Assembly (NCBI RefSeq): GCF_000152985.1
Contig: NZ_CH672395.1
Location: forward strand, 1,563,145 to 1,627,144
Length of the DNA stretch: 64,000 bases
Direction of reading: 5' to 3'
Source: Leeuwenhoekiella blandensis MED217
GTDB taxonomy: Bacteria; Bacteroidota; Bacteroidia; Flavobacteriales; Flavobacteriaceae
In this document: in pieces, positions 1-10,070 of the stretch
Numbering within the stretch: the first letter of the stretch is position 1
Layout: every line of letters starts with the position of its first letter
Translations under genes and position numbers: made by a program
The notes under the pieces: generated by a model
Seen by the model: the letters and a program-made list of their open reading frames with translations, nothing else
Database searches by the model: none
Told to the model about the DNA's origin: nothing

Positions 1-2
1 AC

Positions 3-266
3 AGAGGAGACGAACTTTACGCGGTACGTTACGGTTCTTATAAAGCACATTATGTGACGCAATCTGCTTATGCTGAAGATCGTGAGGCGCACGAAACACC
101 ATTATTATACAATGTAGATGTAGATCCTTCTGAGAAGTATGAGATATCTGCTAAACATCCCGAAGTGATCACTGCGATCAATAAAATAGTAGAAGAGCAT
201 AATAAGAATTTAGTAAAAGGTCCCGATATGTTGAAAGACTGGGATTACAACCCTTTTGGCGGTTAA
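3..266 (+). CDS. C-terminal end of a sulfatase (partial)
   Basis: The last 87 codons of a gene that begins before the window. The visible protein has the pattern of an arylsulfatase-A-type C-terminus: a strand reading AVRYGSYKAHYV, then ETPLLYNVDVDPSEKYEI, then a helix ending near the stop. The 'LYNVDVDPSEKYE' block is typical of the small C-terminal domain of type I sulfatases. The catalytic N-terminal part, with the formylglycine Cys/Ser site, lies outside the window. The next genes are a TonB-dependent receptor and a GH3 glucosidase, so I infer desulfation of an algal polysaccharide. There is no start codon here; GTG at 54 is internal. Confidence 0.8.
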   Translation, partial: RGDELYAVRYGSYKAHYVTQSAYAEDREAHETPLLYNVDVDPSEKYEISAKHPEVITAINKIVEEHNKNLVKGPDMLKDWDYNPFGG

Positions 267-279
267 ACTAGTGTGTTAA

Positions 280-316
280 ATCCGGGCTGCTTATAGCAAG
301 TAGCCCCGGATTTTTA
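280..316 (+). terminator. intrinsic terminator after the sulfatase gene
   Basis: An imperfect GC-rich hairpin (ATCCGGG... pairing with ...CCCCGGAT) is followed directly by TTTTT. It lies 14 bases after the sulfatase stop and separates that gene from the receptor gene. Confidence 0.7.
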
Positions 317-411
317 CGAGAAAATTTTTTCAACACAAACTACAAGGTTTGAATTTTTTTACTCAAATCTGAATGCTTCACCAAGAAGCTATTGAAAATA
401 AAAATTATATA

Positions 412-2661
412 ATGAAATTAAATTACAAGAATATATTCAGCCTGCTTTTTGTGGTCTTAGGAGTCGTTTCGATTCAAGCACAAGAAGAGGAAAAGTTAGC
501 CACTCAGGATTCTGTTGCTATACAGCAGGATGTTGTAAAAGATGGTAATGCCAAAGAAAGCGGCAACCGTAATGTGATGCTCAATGCAGAAAGTAATACC
601 GGTCCCAGAGAAGTAAACATCGGCCTACCACCTTCTATAGGCGGAATCACAATTTTAGAAAATAACCTCCCGGTGGTGTATTGGTTTTGGCCAGAAATGT
701 CTACCGGAACCTGGAGACAAAGTGTAGGTCTAGAACGCACCGGTTTGCTTAAAATGGATGGTCTTGCCAATACTATGGGTGATCTTGGCTTTGCGGTGAA
801 TTCGTACACGCAAAAAGGGACTAAGGAGTTTAAAGGAAAAGCAAAACTTTCTGGAAGTCACTTTGGCTGGTTTCAGGGAGACATCAATGTTTCAGGGCCT
901 ATATCAGAAAGCGGGTGGAGTTATTCTGCAGGTGCATTTGTAAACTTTGATCCGAGTACGTATGATTTAGGTTTCAACAACTATGCAGATCAAACTCAGA
1001 TTTATCGCATAGGACTTACCAAGCATTTTAAGGAAAATAAGGGGGATATTACATTTGCCTACAAGTATTCTAATTCCTATTCACTCACCAACTATGCGGT
1101 TTTTGAATATGGTCCTAACGGGGAAGCCAGAGAACTTGATGACTTTACCATTGGTCGCGATTCCTACTTACCACGAGATGGCAGACTCAAGTTTTTAGAT
1201 ATGGTAAGTGGAGACAACTATTGGGCAGATATGGATGGTCAATCTGCTACTTCAGAAGCACATAACTTTGATATTTTTGGTAATTATCTAATGGATAACG
1301 GTTGGAATTTTAAATACTCAACCCGACTTCATATCGCTGAAGCTTCTTTGATGTACAGTGCGCCAATTAGTATTTTTAATGCAGGTGCCGGTAGCAATTT
1401 TACGTTTGCAGATACGGGTGAAGCATATACCGGTCAGGTAGGTACCCAACTGGCAATGAATTCTCCCCGAATTCCCACAACCACGCTAATGGGAAGATTT
1501 TCAGTAGAAAAACAACTAGGAAACCATGACCTTACGTTTGGAATGCTAGAACAATATTACACGGTCGACGATTACCATTCTAACCGTTCCTTCTTTTTTC
1601 AATCTGTAGAGCCACAGCCCAGAAGACTTATAGGAACCAATACCGATGTAGACGGATTCTACAATTACAACGTGGGAGGGGAGTACAACAACGGTTTTGA
1701 AAACAAACTCTCTATTTATGGTTCAGATTCCTGGAAGGTTAGCGATCGCTTAAAGTTAGATTATGGACTACACCTACGCTATCATAAAATGAAAGGAGAT
1801 CATTATACCACTCCAAGAGCTGCGGGCTTAGTACTTGATGAAGCAAACAAACAGCAGTTTGATCACGATTGGTTTCACGTAGCAGGTAAATTTAACGCGA
1901 CTTATAATGTCCTAAACAATTTTGGTATACTTGGTAGCTTCCTGTATACCGAAGAAAATGGTCTTTTGGGAGATTATTCCGGAGCTCCTTATCCTAACTT
2001 GACAAAAAGTAAAAGTCCGTTGGGAGGTCTTGGGGTGTTCTGGAACACAGATTATATCCAGTTGGTTTCTCAAGCGACCTATTTGAACAAGAACAATTAT
2101 TTACAACGTTTAAACCTTGTAAACCCTAATGATGATACCGAGTCTGTAACCAATACGATCTACTACGATATCCAGACGATAGGATGGACCACAGATTTTG
2201 TTTTAAAGCCTTTTAAAGGTTTCAACTTGCATTACCTGATCACACTTCAAGATCCTGTATATAAGAAATTTAATTTCACTGCATTCGATAATGAATACGA
2301 TTACAATGACAACAGCGTACAGCAGATCTCCAAAGTATTGATGGAAATAGACCCGAGTTATACCTATAAAGATTGGAGATTTTGGGCAAGCTTCAGATAT
2401 TTTAGTAAGCAGTATGCTAACCTTACTAATGCGCTTTATTTCGCAGAGCGTTGGGAAACCTTTGGTGGTATCAACTACAAATATAATGAGCACATCAGTC
2501 TAGGTGCGACGGTGGTAAACTTCTTAAATCAGCGCGGTGCTAAAGGAACCATTAATGGTGCAGAACTTATTACAGAGCCAGACCCGTATTACGGAAGGTT
2601 GTTAACCGGTTCTTACATTAGACCATTTACAGTTCAGGCATCAGTAACTATTAATTTTTAA
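412..2661 (+). CDS. TonB-dependent receptor-like outer membrane protein
   Basis: About 749 residues from ATG 412, chosen because it begins a clean signal peptide (MKLNYKNIFSLLFVVLG... ending at QAQ); the upstream in-frame ATG at 373 would put 13 extra residues before it. After an acidic linker comes a plug-like segment (GPREVNIGLPPSIGG), then a long series of alternating aromatic beta-strands, ending in QASVTINF with a C-terminal Phe as in outer membrane barrels. The N-terminal carboxypeptidase-like domain common in SusC proteins is absent, and no SusD follows. The GH3 gene starts 10 bases downstream, so the two are probably co-transcribed, suggesting uptake of an oligosaccharide that GH3 then cleaves. 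The substrate is not readable. Confidence 0.75.
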   Translation: MKLNYKNIFSLLFVVLGVVSIQAQEEEKLATQDSVAIQQDVVKDGNAKESGNRNVMLNAESNTGPREVNIGLPPSIGGITILENNLPVVYWFWPEMSTGTWRQSVGLERTGLLKMDGLANTMGDLGFAVNSYTQKGTKEFKGKAKLSGSHFGWFQGDINVSGPISESGWSYSAGAFVNFDPSTYDLGFNNYADQTQIYRIGLTKHFKENKGDITFAYKYSNSYSLTNYAVFEYGPNGEARELDDFTIGRDSYLPRDGRLKFLDMVSGDNYWADMDGQSATSEAHNFDIFGNYLMDNGWNFKYSTRLHIAEASLMYSAPISIFNAGAGSNFTFADTGEAYTGQVGTQLAMNSPRIPTTTLMGRFSVEKQLGNHDLTFGMLEQYYTVDDYHSNRSFFFQSVEPQPRRLIGTNTDVDGFYNYNVGGEYNNGFENKLSIYGSDSWKVSDRLKLDYGLHLRYHKMKGDHYTTPRAAGLVLDEANKQQFDHDWFHVAGKFNATYNVLNNFGILGSFLYTEENGLLGDYSGAPYPNLTKSKSPLGGLGVFWNTDYIQLVSQATYLNKNNYLQRLNLVNPNDDTESVTNTIYYDIQTIGWTTDFVLKPFKGFNLHYLITLQDPVYKKFNFTAFDNEYDYNDNSVQQISKVLMEIDPSYTYKDWRFWASFRYFSKQYANLTNALYFAERWETFGGINYKYNEHISLGATVVNFLNQRGAKGTINGAELITEPDPYYGRLLTGSYIRPFTVQASVTINF

Positions 2662-2671
2662 TTCTCAAACG

Positions 2672-5029
2672 ATGAAACAGAATATTAAAACAGTAGCCTT
2701 GTCGCTCGTTTGTGTATTGGGCGGAATTTCGCTTTCAAATGCACAAAAAGCGCCACAATTAGGAAAAGCTTCTTTAGATGAAGTGATTGCAGCAATGACT
2801 GCTGAAGAAAAAGCTGAGTTATTAATTGGTCCGGGAATGCCCGGCTACGCGGGCTTAGTTCCCCTAGAAGGCGAGCCAGACGTTCGTGTTTTAGGTGCTG
2901 CCGGAGGAAATGCAGGCATCGAACGTTTGGGAATTCCGGAGACTGTTTTTGCAGACGGTCCCGCGGGATTGCGTATTCAGCCAAAAAGAGAAAATGATCC
3001 TAATACGTATTATGCGACAGCATTTCCGGTAGGAACTTCATTGGCTTCTTCCTGGAATACCCAATTGATCGAAGAAGTAGGAAAAGCAATGGGAGAGGAA
3101 GTAAAGGAATATGGCGTAGATGTATTGTTGGCACCGGCGTTAAATATTCATAGAAACCCGCTTAACGGAAGAAATTTTGAGTACTATTCTGAAGATCCTT
3201 TGGTTGCCGGTAAAATTGCTTCAGCGTATGTGCGCGGAATTCAATCGCACGATGTGGGGACTTCGGTGAAGCATTTTGCTGCAAATAATCAAGAAAGCAA
3301 TCGTCTTTCTGTAAATGCACACGTGAGTGAGCGTGCTATGCGTGAGATCTATCTACGCGGTTTTGAGATCGCCATAAAGGAAGCCAAGCCTTGGACGATT
3401 ATGACCGCTTATAATAAGATTGATGGCACTTACGCGTCTGCAAGCAACGATTTGTTAAAAACAGTCTTAAGAGAAGAATGGGGTTATGAAGGTTTAGTAA
3501 TGACCGACTGGTTTGGTGGTTATCCGGGTTTTGAGACCATCACTGATACTACGAGATCAAGTGATGTTGTCGCACAGCTAGAGGCAGGTAACGACCTGAT
3601 GATGCCGGGAACTGTAGCTCAAAAAAATGCATTGATTAAAGCGCTAAAAGATGGGAGTATTGATGAGGCAGCTGTAAACGCAAGCCTAAAACGTATTTTG
3701 AACTACATCTTAAAAACGCCTACCGTTGCCAAATACAAGTACAGCGATAAACCAGACTTGAAAGCGCACGCTGAAGTTACCCGAAACGCTGCTACCGAAG
3801 GAATGGTGTTACTGAAAAACGAAGGCGATGTATTGCCATATACCAACAAATCTGGAACACTTGCTGTTTTTGGCGATACCTCCTATGATTTTATCGCAGG
3901 TGGAACCGGGAGTGGTGATGTAAATGAAGCCTATTCGGTTTCTTTGATCGAAGGTCTAACCGGAGCCGGTTATCAGATCGATACCGATTTACAAAGCGCG
4001 TATGTGCCTTTTGTAAAAGAAATGACTGCAAAAGAAATGAAGCGTCGTGAAGAAAATGGTGGTTTATTGGCAGATGTGCAACGTATTCCTGAGATGCCTT
4101 TAGACAAGGATCTGTTGGCTAAAAAGGCCAAGGCTTCTGAAGTTGCCGTAATTACCATTGGTAGAAACGCCGGAGAGCAACACGATAGAAAAGTGAGTAA
4201 TGACTTTTACTTGGGTCAGGATGAGGTGAAAATGATCAATACCGTATCTGAAGCTTTTCACGCAGAAGGGAAAAAAGTCATTGTGATCTTAAACATTGGC
4301 GGCGTGATCGAGACTGCAAGTTGGAAGGATAAAGTAGATGCCATTCTATTGGCTTGGCAAGCCGGACAAGAAGGAGGAAACTCTGTAGCCGATGTATTTT
4401 CGGGAGTAAAGAATCCTTCAGGTAAATTGACGATGACCTTTCCTGTAGATTATAACAATCATCCATCTGCAGCCAACTTCCCAGGTTTTCCTGCACACGA
4501 TCCTAAAGAGGTATTTTATGAGGAAGGAATTTATGTAGGATATCGTTATTTCAACACGTTTGGTGTTAAACCATCTTACGAGTTTGGTTTTGGACAATCG
4601 TACACGACTTTTGAATATGCAGATCTAAAATTGAGCACAACGCGTTTTACAGACGAACTTGAGGTTTCAGTAAAAGTGACCAATACCGGAGCTGTGGCAG
4701 GAAAAGAGGTTGTGCAAGTATATGTTGCTGCTCCTGCGCAATTAGCAGATAAACCTTCAGAAGAATTGAAGGCGTTTGGCAAAACCGAAGTATTAGAGCC
4801 GGGACAATCAGAGACGCTTAGCTTTAAACTTACTGCTAAAGATCTGGCTTCATTTATCGATGCGCAAAGTGCCTGGGTTGCAGAAAAAGGAACCTATACC
4901 GTTAAAATAGGAGCTTCTTCTCTAGATATTCAACTTAAAGAAGATTTCACGATAGCAGAAGATATCACTGCTGAAAAAGTGAATAACGCATTCGACCTTG
5001 ATGCTGAAATGGAAACCTTAAAGAATTAA
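2672..5029 (+). CDS. bglX: periplasmic beta-glucosidase, glycoside hydrolase family 3
   Basis: 785 residues with a signal peptide (to about residue 24, ...SLSNAQ). The GH3 N-terminal barrel carries GPAGLRIQ, the substrate-binding KHFAANNQES and the nucleophile motif VMTDWFGG with Asp279. The alpha/beta sandwich domain follows, and then a fibronectin-III-like C-terminal domain (VQVYVAAP...EELKAFGK). The length fits BglX-type enzymes. The reaction is hydrolysis of terminal non-reducing beta-D-glucosyl residues, though GH3 also contains xylosidases, so specificity is inferred. It sits 10 bases after the receptor gene and ends at a strong terminator. The symbol reflects family likeness only. Confidence 0.85.
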   Translation: MKQNIKTVALSLVCVLGGISLSNAQKAPQLGKASLDEVIAAMTAEEKAELLIGPGMPGYAGLVPLEGEPDVRVLGAAGGNAGIERLGIPETVFADGPAGLRIQPKRENDPNTYYATAFPVGTSLASSWNTQLIEEVGKAMGEEVKEYGVDVLLAPALNIHRNPLNGRNFEYYSEDPLVAGKIASAYVRGIQSHDVGTSVKHFAANNQESNRLSVNAHVSERAMREIYLRGFEIAIKEAKPWTIMTAYNKIDGTYASASNDLLKTVLREEWGYEGLVMTDWFGGYPGFETITDTTRSSDVVAQLEAGNDLMMPGTVAQKNALIKALKDGSIDEAAVNASLKRILNYILKTPTVAKYKYSDKPDLKAHAEVTRNAATEGMVLLKNEGDVLPYTNKSGTLAVFGDTSYDFIAGGTGSGDVNEAYSVSLIEGLTGAGYQIDTDLQSAYVPFVKEMTAKEMKRREENGGLLADVQRIPEMPLDKDLLAKKAKASEVAVITIGRNAGEQHDRKVSNDFYLGQDEVKMINTVSEAFHAEGKKVIVILNIGGVIETASWKDKVDAILLAWQAGQEGGNSVADVFSGVKNPSGKLTMTFPVDYNNHPSAANFPGFPAHDPKEVFYEEGIYVGYRYFNTFGVKPSYEFGFGQSYTTFEYADLKLSTTRFTDELEVSVKVTNTGAVAGKEVVQVYVAAPAQLADKPSEELKAFGKTEVLEPGQSETLSFKLTAKDLASFIDAQSAWVAEKGTYTVKIGASSLDIQLKEDFTIAEDITAEKVNNAFDLDAEMETLKN

Positions 5030-5069
5030 TTCAGCATATACTAATATACTATTCAAGTATTCTTAAATT

Positions 5070-5107
5070 AAAAAAGTCCCATCTTTTAGAAAGGTGGGAC
5101 TTTTTCT
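5070..5107. terminator. bidirectional intrinsic terminator
   Basis: AAAAAGTCCCA pairs with TGGGACTTTTT across a short loop. It sits between the convergent GH3 gene (plus) and the hybrid kinase gene (minus) and has an A-run on one side and a T-run on the other, so it can serve both strands. Confidence 0.85.
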
Positions 5108-5151
5108 TTATTTAAAGGGTTTTGTGTTTACTACGATGATCCCCTTTATGC

Positions 5152-8100
5152 TCACTGATCTTGAAAACTCTTTCCTAAAATAAGATGTTTAAATAATACG
5201 CTTCTTAGATCATCAAGAACAATGGGTTTGGTTAGATAGTCATCCATCCCGATTGCCAGACATTTTTCACGTTCATTTTTTAAGGCGCGGGCCGTAAGCG
5301 CAATAATTGGCGTGTGAGCAGGAACTTCCTCGAGTTCTCGAATGGCTATAGCGGCTTCAATTCCGCTTAGAATAGGCATTTGGATATCCATAAAAACGAT
5401 ATCCGGTTTGTTTTTCTTGAATTTTTTTATGGCCTCTTCTCCATTCACGGCCGAAATGAGCTTCGCATTAGGAGCGATTTTTTTCAAGATGGAATTTGCT
5501 AAAAACCGATTTACGGGGTTATCTTCTACAATCAGAATTTTAAAGGCTTCGGTGGTAGTTTTAAATGTCTCTTGATCTTTGTTTACAGGATTTGTTTTCA
5601 CAGTGCCAATACCTTCTAGCAATTCATAAAGCTGATTGATCTGAATAGGTTTGGTGATGTTATAGGCAACACCGAGTTCCTTACAGGATTTTTGAATCAA
5701 TTCATCCTCTGTAGCACTATGAAGCAAGATAACAGGAAGTTTTTCTGAATTCAATTTATGGGTGTTGCGTATCTCTTCTATAAGACCAATTCCATTTAAA
5801 TAAGGCATATTAAAATCGACAATGGCTAAATCAAAATCATCTTGCTCCCCAAGTGTACTCAAAGCATCAATGGCGTCTGTACAAAGCACAGTCTCGATGG
5901 AATTTACAGCCAACATTTGCCCGAGAATCTTGCGGTTGGTTGCGTTGTCATCTACAACAAGAACCTTTTTGATCTCTTTTATGTTATGAGATTTGTAAAT
6001 AGGCTCTTCTTCTGTTTTGAGTTTAAGGTCAAAATAAAACGTACTTCCTGTTCCTTGTACACTATTAACTTTTAGTTTACTACCCATTAGATTAAGCAGT
6101 CGGTTGCTAATGGTTAACCCAAGACCGCTTCCTCCATATTTTCGTGTAGTGGAAACGTCTTCCTGATCAAAGGCATTGAATATTTTGTTTATGTTTTTAG
6201 GATCTATACCTATTCCTGTATCTCGTATTTCAAATTTAAACTCGGCTTCATTTTCTTGAGCAATTGTATTACTTGCTGTAACGGTCAGCGCTACTTCGCC
6301 TTGATCTGTGAATTTAACTGCGTTTCCTAACAGGTTGATCAGAATTTGCCGTAGTCTTATGGAGTCTGCCTGTACAAAGCGTTTAACATCCGGGGAGATT
6401 TGTAACAGCATCTCAAGCCCTTTTTGATGCGCCTGATGTTTGACAATGTCTACTGTTTGCGTACAGAGTTCTATCAAATCTGTGCGCTCCTCGTTCAATT
6501 CAAGTTTACCGGCTTCTATTTTTGAAAAATCGAGAATGTCATTAATTAGATCCATTAAAGTATTTGCAGAGTTATGCACGGTTTGCATATACTTTTGTTG
6601 AAATGGTGCCAGAGAGGTTTGCATAAGAAGATCGGTAAAGCCTATGATACCATTTAAGGGTGTACGTATCTCGTGACTCATATTTGCCAAAAATTCTGAT
6701 TTTGATCTATTGGCTGCTTCGGCTTTCTTTCGAGCTTCGACAAGAGAATATTCCATCTCTTTAAGGTTTGAGATGTCTATGGCTACGCCTAAATAACCGA
6801 ACACGTCACCTGTTTCATTATGAACGGGTGTGATCACCAATTTTACCGGAAAGGTCGAGCCGTCCTTTCTTTTATACGTCCATTCTGCATCATAGAATTT
6901 TTGATGGTCTGCTTCTCGTTCTATAAATTCTTCTTCGGTATGAAAGGAAGAAACGTTCATTCTACCTACAACTTCTTCTGCGGTATAGCCCAGTAAATTT
7001 TCAGCCCCTCGATTAAATTTCTGAATGATTCCGTCCAAATTCGTTTCCATTATAGAGACTTTGGTAGTAGCATTCATGAGTTGCTGAAATTCGGTTAAAC
7101 TTTTCTGAAGTGCTTGTTCTGCTTTGACTCTTTTTGAGAGGTCAGAAATTTGACCGATTAGGTATAACGGAGTTCCTTGCTCATCAGTAACTACCGAAAC
7201 ATTGAGTAAGCCATGAATAATCTTACCAGAGCGGTGTACAAAGCGCTTTTCTATACTATAGGTGTCTATCTCGAGATTGATGAGCGCTTTTAGCTGTTTA
7301 GAATCCTTCTTCAAATCATCGGGATGGGTGAGTTCGCTAGAGCGTTTGTTAATGAATTCTTCTTTTTTGTAACCAAAAATACTAGCGAGATTTTGGTTTA
7401 CCATCAACCAATCTCCCTCAATACTCACCATACCCATTCCGTTAGGTGAATATTCAAAAGCTGTTGTAAAGCGTTTTGCGTGTTCCTTGGCTTTAAATTC
7501 TAAATGCTTACGTTCGGTTATATCTTCTACCTGACTAATGATTCTATCCTTGATTCCATCTTCCCCTTTTACTAAAGAGACCGAAAGCCTGCACCAGATC
7601 TCAACCCTATCGATTCTATAAAATTTAGCTTCCATCTGGTAACTATCAATTGCTCCCGCAATCAATTGAGCTCTGTAATTGATAGCTTCTTCTAAAAAAT
7701 CAGGATGAATAAAATTTCTAAAGGTCAGTTTCAACGCTTCATTTAACTGTTCTTCCTGAAAGCCAAATATTTTGAGACTCGCAGGATTTGCTAAAAGCAG
7801 ATGCCCATCTACGTGAACCAGAATGATACCTATGGCAGAATTTTGAACGATCTTTTCAAAACGCTCTTTGGTTACGTTATAATCCAGTTGAGCGATCTTA
7901 CGCTCATTAATATCTTGAAAAGCGCCATAGAGACGAACGCAAACGCCCTCTTTAAATTCAGCCTTTCCTAAAGCTCTTACCCATATCTCCCGGTTTTTTG
8001 CGGTTACCAGTTGCAATTCTGCATCCCAGGGAGTGCCAAATTGTATCGCCTTTTGTACCAATTCTGAAATAGTATCCCGACTTTGTCCTTCTTTATAATA

Positions 8101-8679
8101 ATTGATTCCTTCTTCTAGCGTAGGCTCGTAGTCATCAGGCACCTCGTGAATCTTCTTTGTTACGCGCGTCCAGGACACTTTGTTGTTTACTAAATCTACT
8201 TCCCAACCACCTACGCGGGCCAGTTCACTAGCTTCATTAAAGAGTTTGCTAATATCACTAAATCCATCCAGGACTTGAAGCGATTCTGATTTTTGCTCGT
8301 AGCGTTGAATTTGATACAAAAGACCAGGCTGGTCATTGATCGTTACTTCCTGAAGGAAGATGTTGACGAGAATAGCATTGCCAGTTTTACACGTAAAGGT
8401 CTTCTGCAGGGGAGTCTCGGGAAGTTCAGACTTTTGACTCACCTCACTCAGTATAGCTCCAATAGTTTTTTTTAAGTCTTGTACTTCTGCAGACGTAGCA
8501 TTGAGTTCCAATCCTAAGAACTTAAAAAAGGAAGCACTTACCCACAGTTGGTTAGACGTTTTTTGGGGTTGCAACCAAATACCACAAGCAGCAGTGGCTG
8601 TAATTTCACTAAGCAGCTGTAAATTGTTTGCAATGGTTTTTTTAAACCAAGCCTGCGATAAAAACCGGATGTTTCCCAT
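5152..8679 (-). CDS. multi-PAS hybrid sensor histidine kinase with two receiver domains
   Basis: 1175 residues with no clear membrane segment, so probably cytoplasmic. Order: an N-terminal PAS-like region (1-130), four PAS/PAC units (about 150-270, 275-395, 400-520, 525-640), a HisKA box MSHEIRTPLNG with phospho-acceptor His669, an HATPase_c domain (NAVKF, DTGIGI, GGSGLGL), receiver 1 (VVDDN, Asp955 in IVDFNMP) and receiver 2 (VEDNP, Asp1098 in FMDIQMP, with ALTARAL and TKPI). Both receivers keep their acceptor Asp. There is no Hpt or DNA-binding domain, so phosphate should pass to a separate protein. A close paralogue with the same architecture lies at 35984-39601 next to a Hpt protein. This gene stands alone, and the signal sensed is unknown. 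Confidence 0.92.
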   Translation of the reverse strand: MGNIRFLSQAWFKKTIANNLQLLSEITATAACGIWLQPQKTSNQLWVSASFFKFLGLELNATSAEVQDLKKTIGAILSEVSQKSELPETPLQKTFTCKTGNAILVNIFLQEVTINDQPGLLYQIQRYEQKSESLQVLDGFSDISKLFNEASELARVGGWEVDLVNNKVSWTRVTKKIHEVPDDYEPTLEEGINYYKEGQSRDTISELVQKAIQFGTPWDAELQLVTAKNREIWVRALGKAEFKEGVCVRLYGAFQDINERKIAQLDYNVTKERFEKIVQNSAIGIILVHVDGHLLLANPASLKIFGFQEEQLNEALKLTFRNFIHPDFLEEAINYRAQLIAGAIDSYQMEAKFYRIDRVEIWCRLSVSLVKGEDGIKDRIISQVEDITERKHLEFKAKEHAKRFTTAFEYSPNGMGMVSIEGDWLMVNQNLASIFGYKKEEFINKRSSELTHPDDLKKDSKQLKALINLEIDTYSIEKRFVHRSGKIIHGLLNVSVVTDEQGTPLYLIGQISDLSKRVKAEQALQKSLTEFQQLMNATTKVSIMETNLDGIIQKFNRGAENLLGYTAEEVVGRMNVSSFHTEEEFIEREADHQKFYDAEWTYKRKDGSTFPVKLVITPVHNETGDVFGYLGVAIDISNLKEMEYSLVEARKKAEAANRSKSEFLANMSHEIRTPLNGIIGFTDLLMQTSLAPFQQKYMQTVHNSANTLMDLINDILDFSKIEAGKLELNEERTDLIELCTQTVDIVKHQAHQKGLEMLLQISPDVKRFVQADSIRLRQILINLLGNAVKFTDQGEVALTVTASNTIAQENEAEFKFEIRDTGIGIDPKNINKIFNAFDQEDVSTTRKYGGSGLGLTISNRLLNLMGSKLKVNSVQGTGSTFYFDLKLKTEEEPIYKSHNIKEIKKVLVVDDNATNRKILGQMLAVNSIETVLCTDAIDALSTLGEQDDFDLAIVDFNMPYLNGIGLIEEIRNTHKLNSEKLPVILLHSATEDELIQKSCKELGVAYNITKPIQINQLYELLEGIGTVKTNPVNKDQETFKTTTEAFKILIVEDNPVNRFLANSILKKIAPNAKLISAVNGEEAIKKFKKNKPDIVFMDIQMPILSGIEAAIAIRELEEVPAHTPIIALTARALKNEREKCLAIGMDDYLTKPIVLDDLRSVLFKHLILGKSFQDQ

Positions 8680-8884
8680 TTTGATAAAAATGTCTGCTAA
8701 TCAGTGATAATTTACTCAAAATAATCCTTAAAATCATCAATTTGTTATTTTTTGGCTGTGTAGTCTTTCTTTTAATCAAGGATAAAATTAATAAATGAAC
8801 CAAAGTGAAGAGACTGTAACAAATACGAAATCTCTTGGTCTATCTTTATAGTTGAAGTTGCTGTCTAACCTTATTCCTTTTTTC

Positions 8885-9952
8885 ATGCAAAAATTCTTAT
8901 CCTTTTTAGGCTTATTATTTGTTGTAACTGTTTCCTTTTCTCAAAGTATAGAAAGTAAGATTGATCAACTTATAGTAAAAGAATTTAATAATACTGATGA
9001 GCCGGGCGGCGTATTTTTGGTCGCGGTTGAAGGCGAGTCAATCTATAGAAAAGCATTTGGGAAAGCCAATTTGGCTCTAGCTGTTGAAATGACTCCGGAA
9101 CAGGTTTTTCAAATCGGGTCGATGACTAAACAGTTTACCGCCATAGCTATATTGATGTTGGAAGAACAGGGAAAACTAAGTGTTGAAGATCCAATTTCTA
9201 AATTCCTCCCAGATTATCCCAATGGAGATGCCATCACCATAAATCAATTACTCACCCATTCTTCAGGAATAAAGGATTTTACTCGATTGAAACGTATTGC
9301 AGAAATTGCAGAAAAGGAAATGACGCCTGAAGAAATGGTGGCTTTTTTTAAGGATGAACCCGTTGATTTCAGTCCCGGTGATGCATTTCAATACAATAAT
9401 TCTGGATATGTTTTGCTAGGTTATCTTATTGAGCTTATTTCGGGAGAAACCTATGCCGATTTTATAGAGAAAAATATCTTTGATGCTATAGGTATGGAGC
9501 ATTCGTACTATGCCAGCGACCGAAAGGTAATTCTCAATCGCGCCTATGGATATCACCAAAAAAGTTATGGCTTCGTAAATAAAAAACCAATTAGCTTTAG
9601 TATTCCTTTCTCCTCAGGCGCACTGATGTCTACAGTAGATGATATGCTCAAATGGCAAAATGCACTTGATCAAAATCTATTGCTAAAACCGGAGAATTTA
9701 GCTAAAGCTTTTACCAAAAAGCAGCTGAGAACCGGAGAAGCTATTGAATATGGTTATGGTTGGCATCTTAAAGATTGGGGAGAAACCGCTGTGCGGGAGC
9801 ACGGTGGCAGCATATTTGGGTTTAAAGCAATGGGGGTTTATATCCCAGGTAAAGCCATTTATGTAATTGGTCTTAGCAATTGTGATTGTCACTCTCCAAC
9901 ACAACTCGTTCGAGATATTGCCAAAGTGGTTGATGAATTGGTAGGAGAATGA
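8885..9952 (+). CDS. serine hydrolase of the class C beta-lactamase fold
   Basis: 355 residues from ATG 8885, which opens a signal peptide (MQKFLSFLGLLFVVTVSFSQ); an upstream in-frame TTG at 8852 would add 11 residues before it. Catalytic motifs of the beta-lactamase/DD-peptidase fold are present: SMTK with Ser79 and Lys82, YNN at 170-172, and HGG at 306-308. Proteins of this kind in Bacteroidota are usually esterases, peptidases or PBP4-like enzymes rather than true resistance enzymes. It probably acts in the periplasm. Substrate and physiological role cannot be read from the sequence. It is a single gene, followed by the tRNA-Ser terminator hairpin. Confidence 0.85.
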   Translation: MQKFLSFLGLLFVVTVSFSQSIESKIDQLIVKEFNNTDEPGGVFLVAVEGESIYRKAFGKANLALAVEMTPEQVFQIGSMTKQFTAIAILMLEEQGKLSVEDPISKFLPDYPNGDAITINQLLTHSSGIKDFTRLKRIAEIAEKEMTPEEMVAFFKDEPVDFSPGDAFQYNNSGYVLLGYLIELISGETYADFIEKNIFDAIGMEHSYYASDRKVILNRAYGYHQKSYGFVNKKPISFSIPFSSGALMSTVDDMLKWQNALDQNLLLKPENLAKAFTKKQLRTGEAIEYGYGWHLKDWGETAVREHGGSIFGFKAMGVYIPGKAIYVIGLSNCDCHSPTQLVRDIAKVVDELVGE

Positions 9953-10033
9953 TTAAAAATTACTTGCATTGAGAAGTAAGACAGAAATTCTCTTTTGTGC
10001 TCAAAGACAAAAGATAAATTTCCTCAAAAAAAC

Positions 10034-10067
10034 AAAGCCCCGTCATCAGTGCGATAACGGGGCTTTT
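10034..10067 (-). terminator. terminator of the tRNA-Ser gene
   Basis: AGCCCCGT pairs with ACGGGGCT; read on the minus strand the hairpin is followed by a T-rich run. It lies just after the tRNA 3' end. On the plus strand the stem is followed by TTTTT, so it may also stop the serine hydrolase transcript. Confidence 0.75.
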
Positions 10068-10070
10068 TGC

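Noticed and set aside
373-411. Upstream ATG of the TonB-dependent receptor
   Set aside because: It would place 13 polar residues before an otherwise clean signal peptide starting at 412.
8885-9952. Antibiotic-resistance beta-lactamase
   Set aside because: The motifs fit the broad serine hydrolase/DD-peptidase family; nothing shows true beta-lactamase specificity, and there is no AmpR or mobile context.
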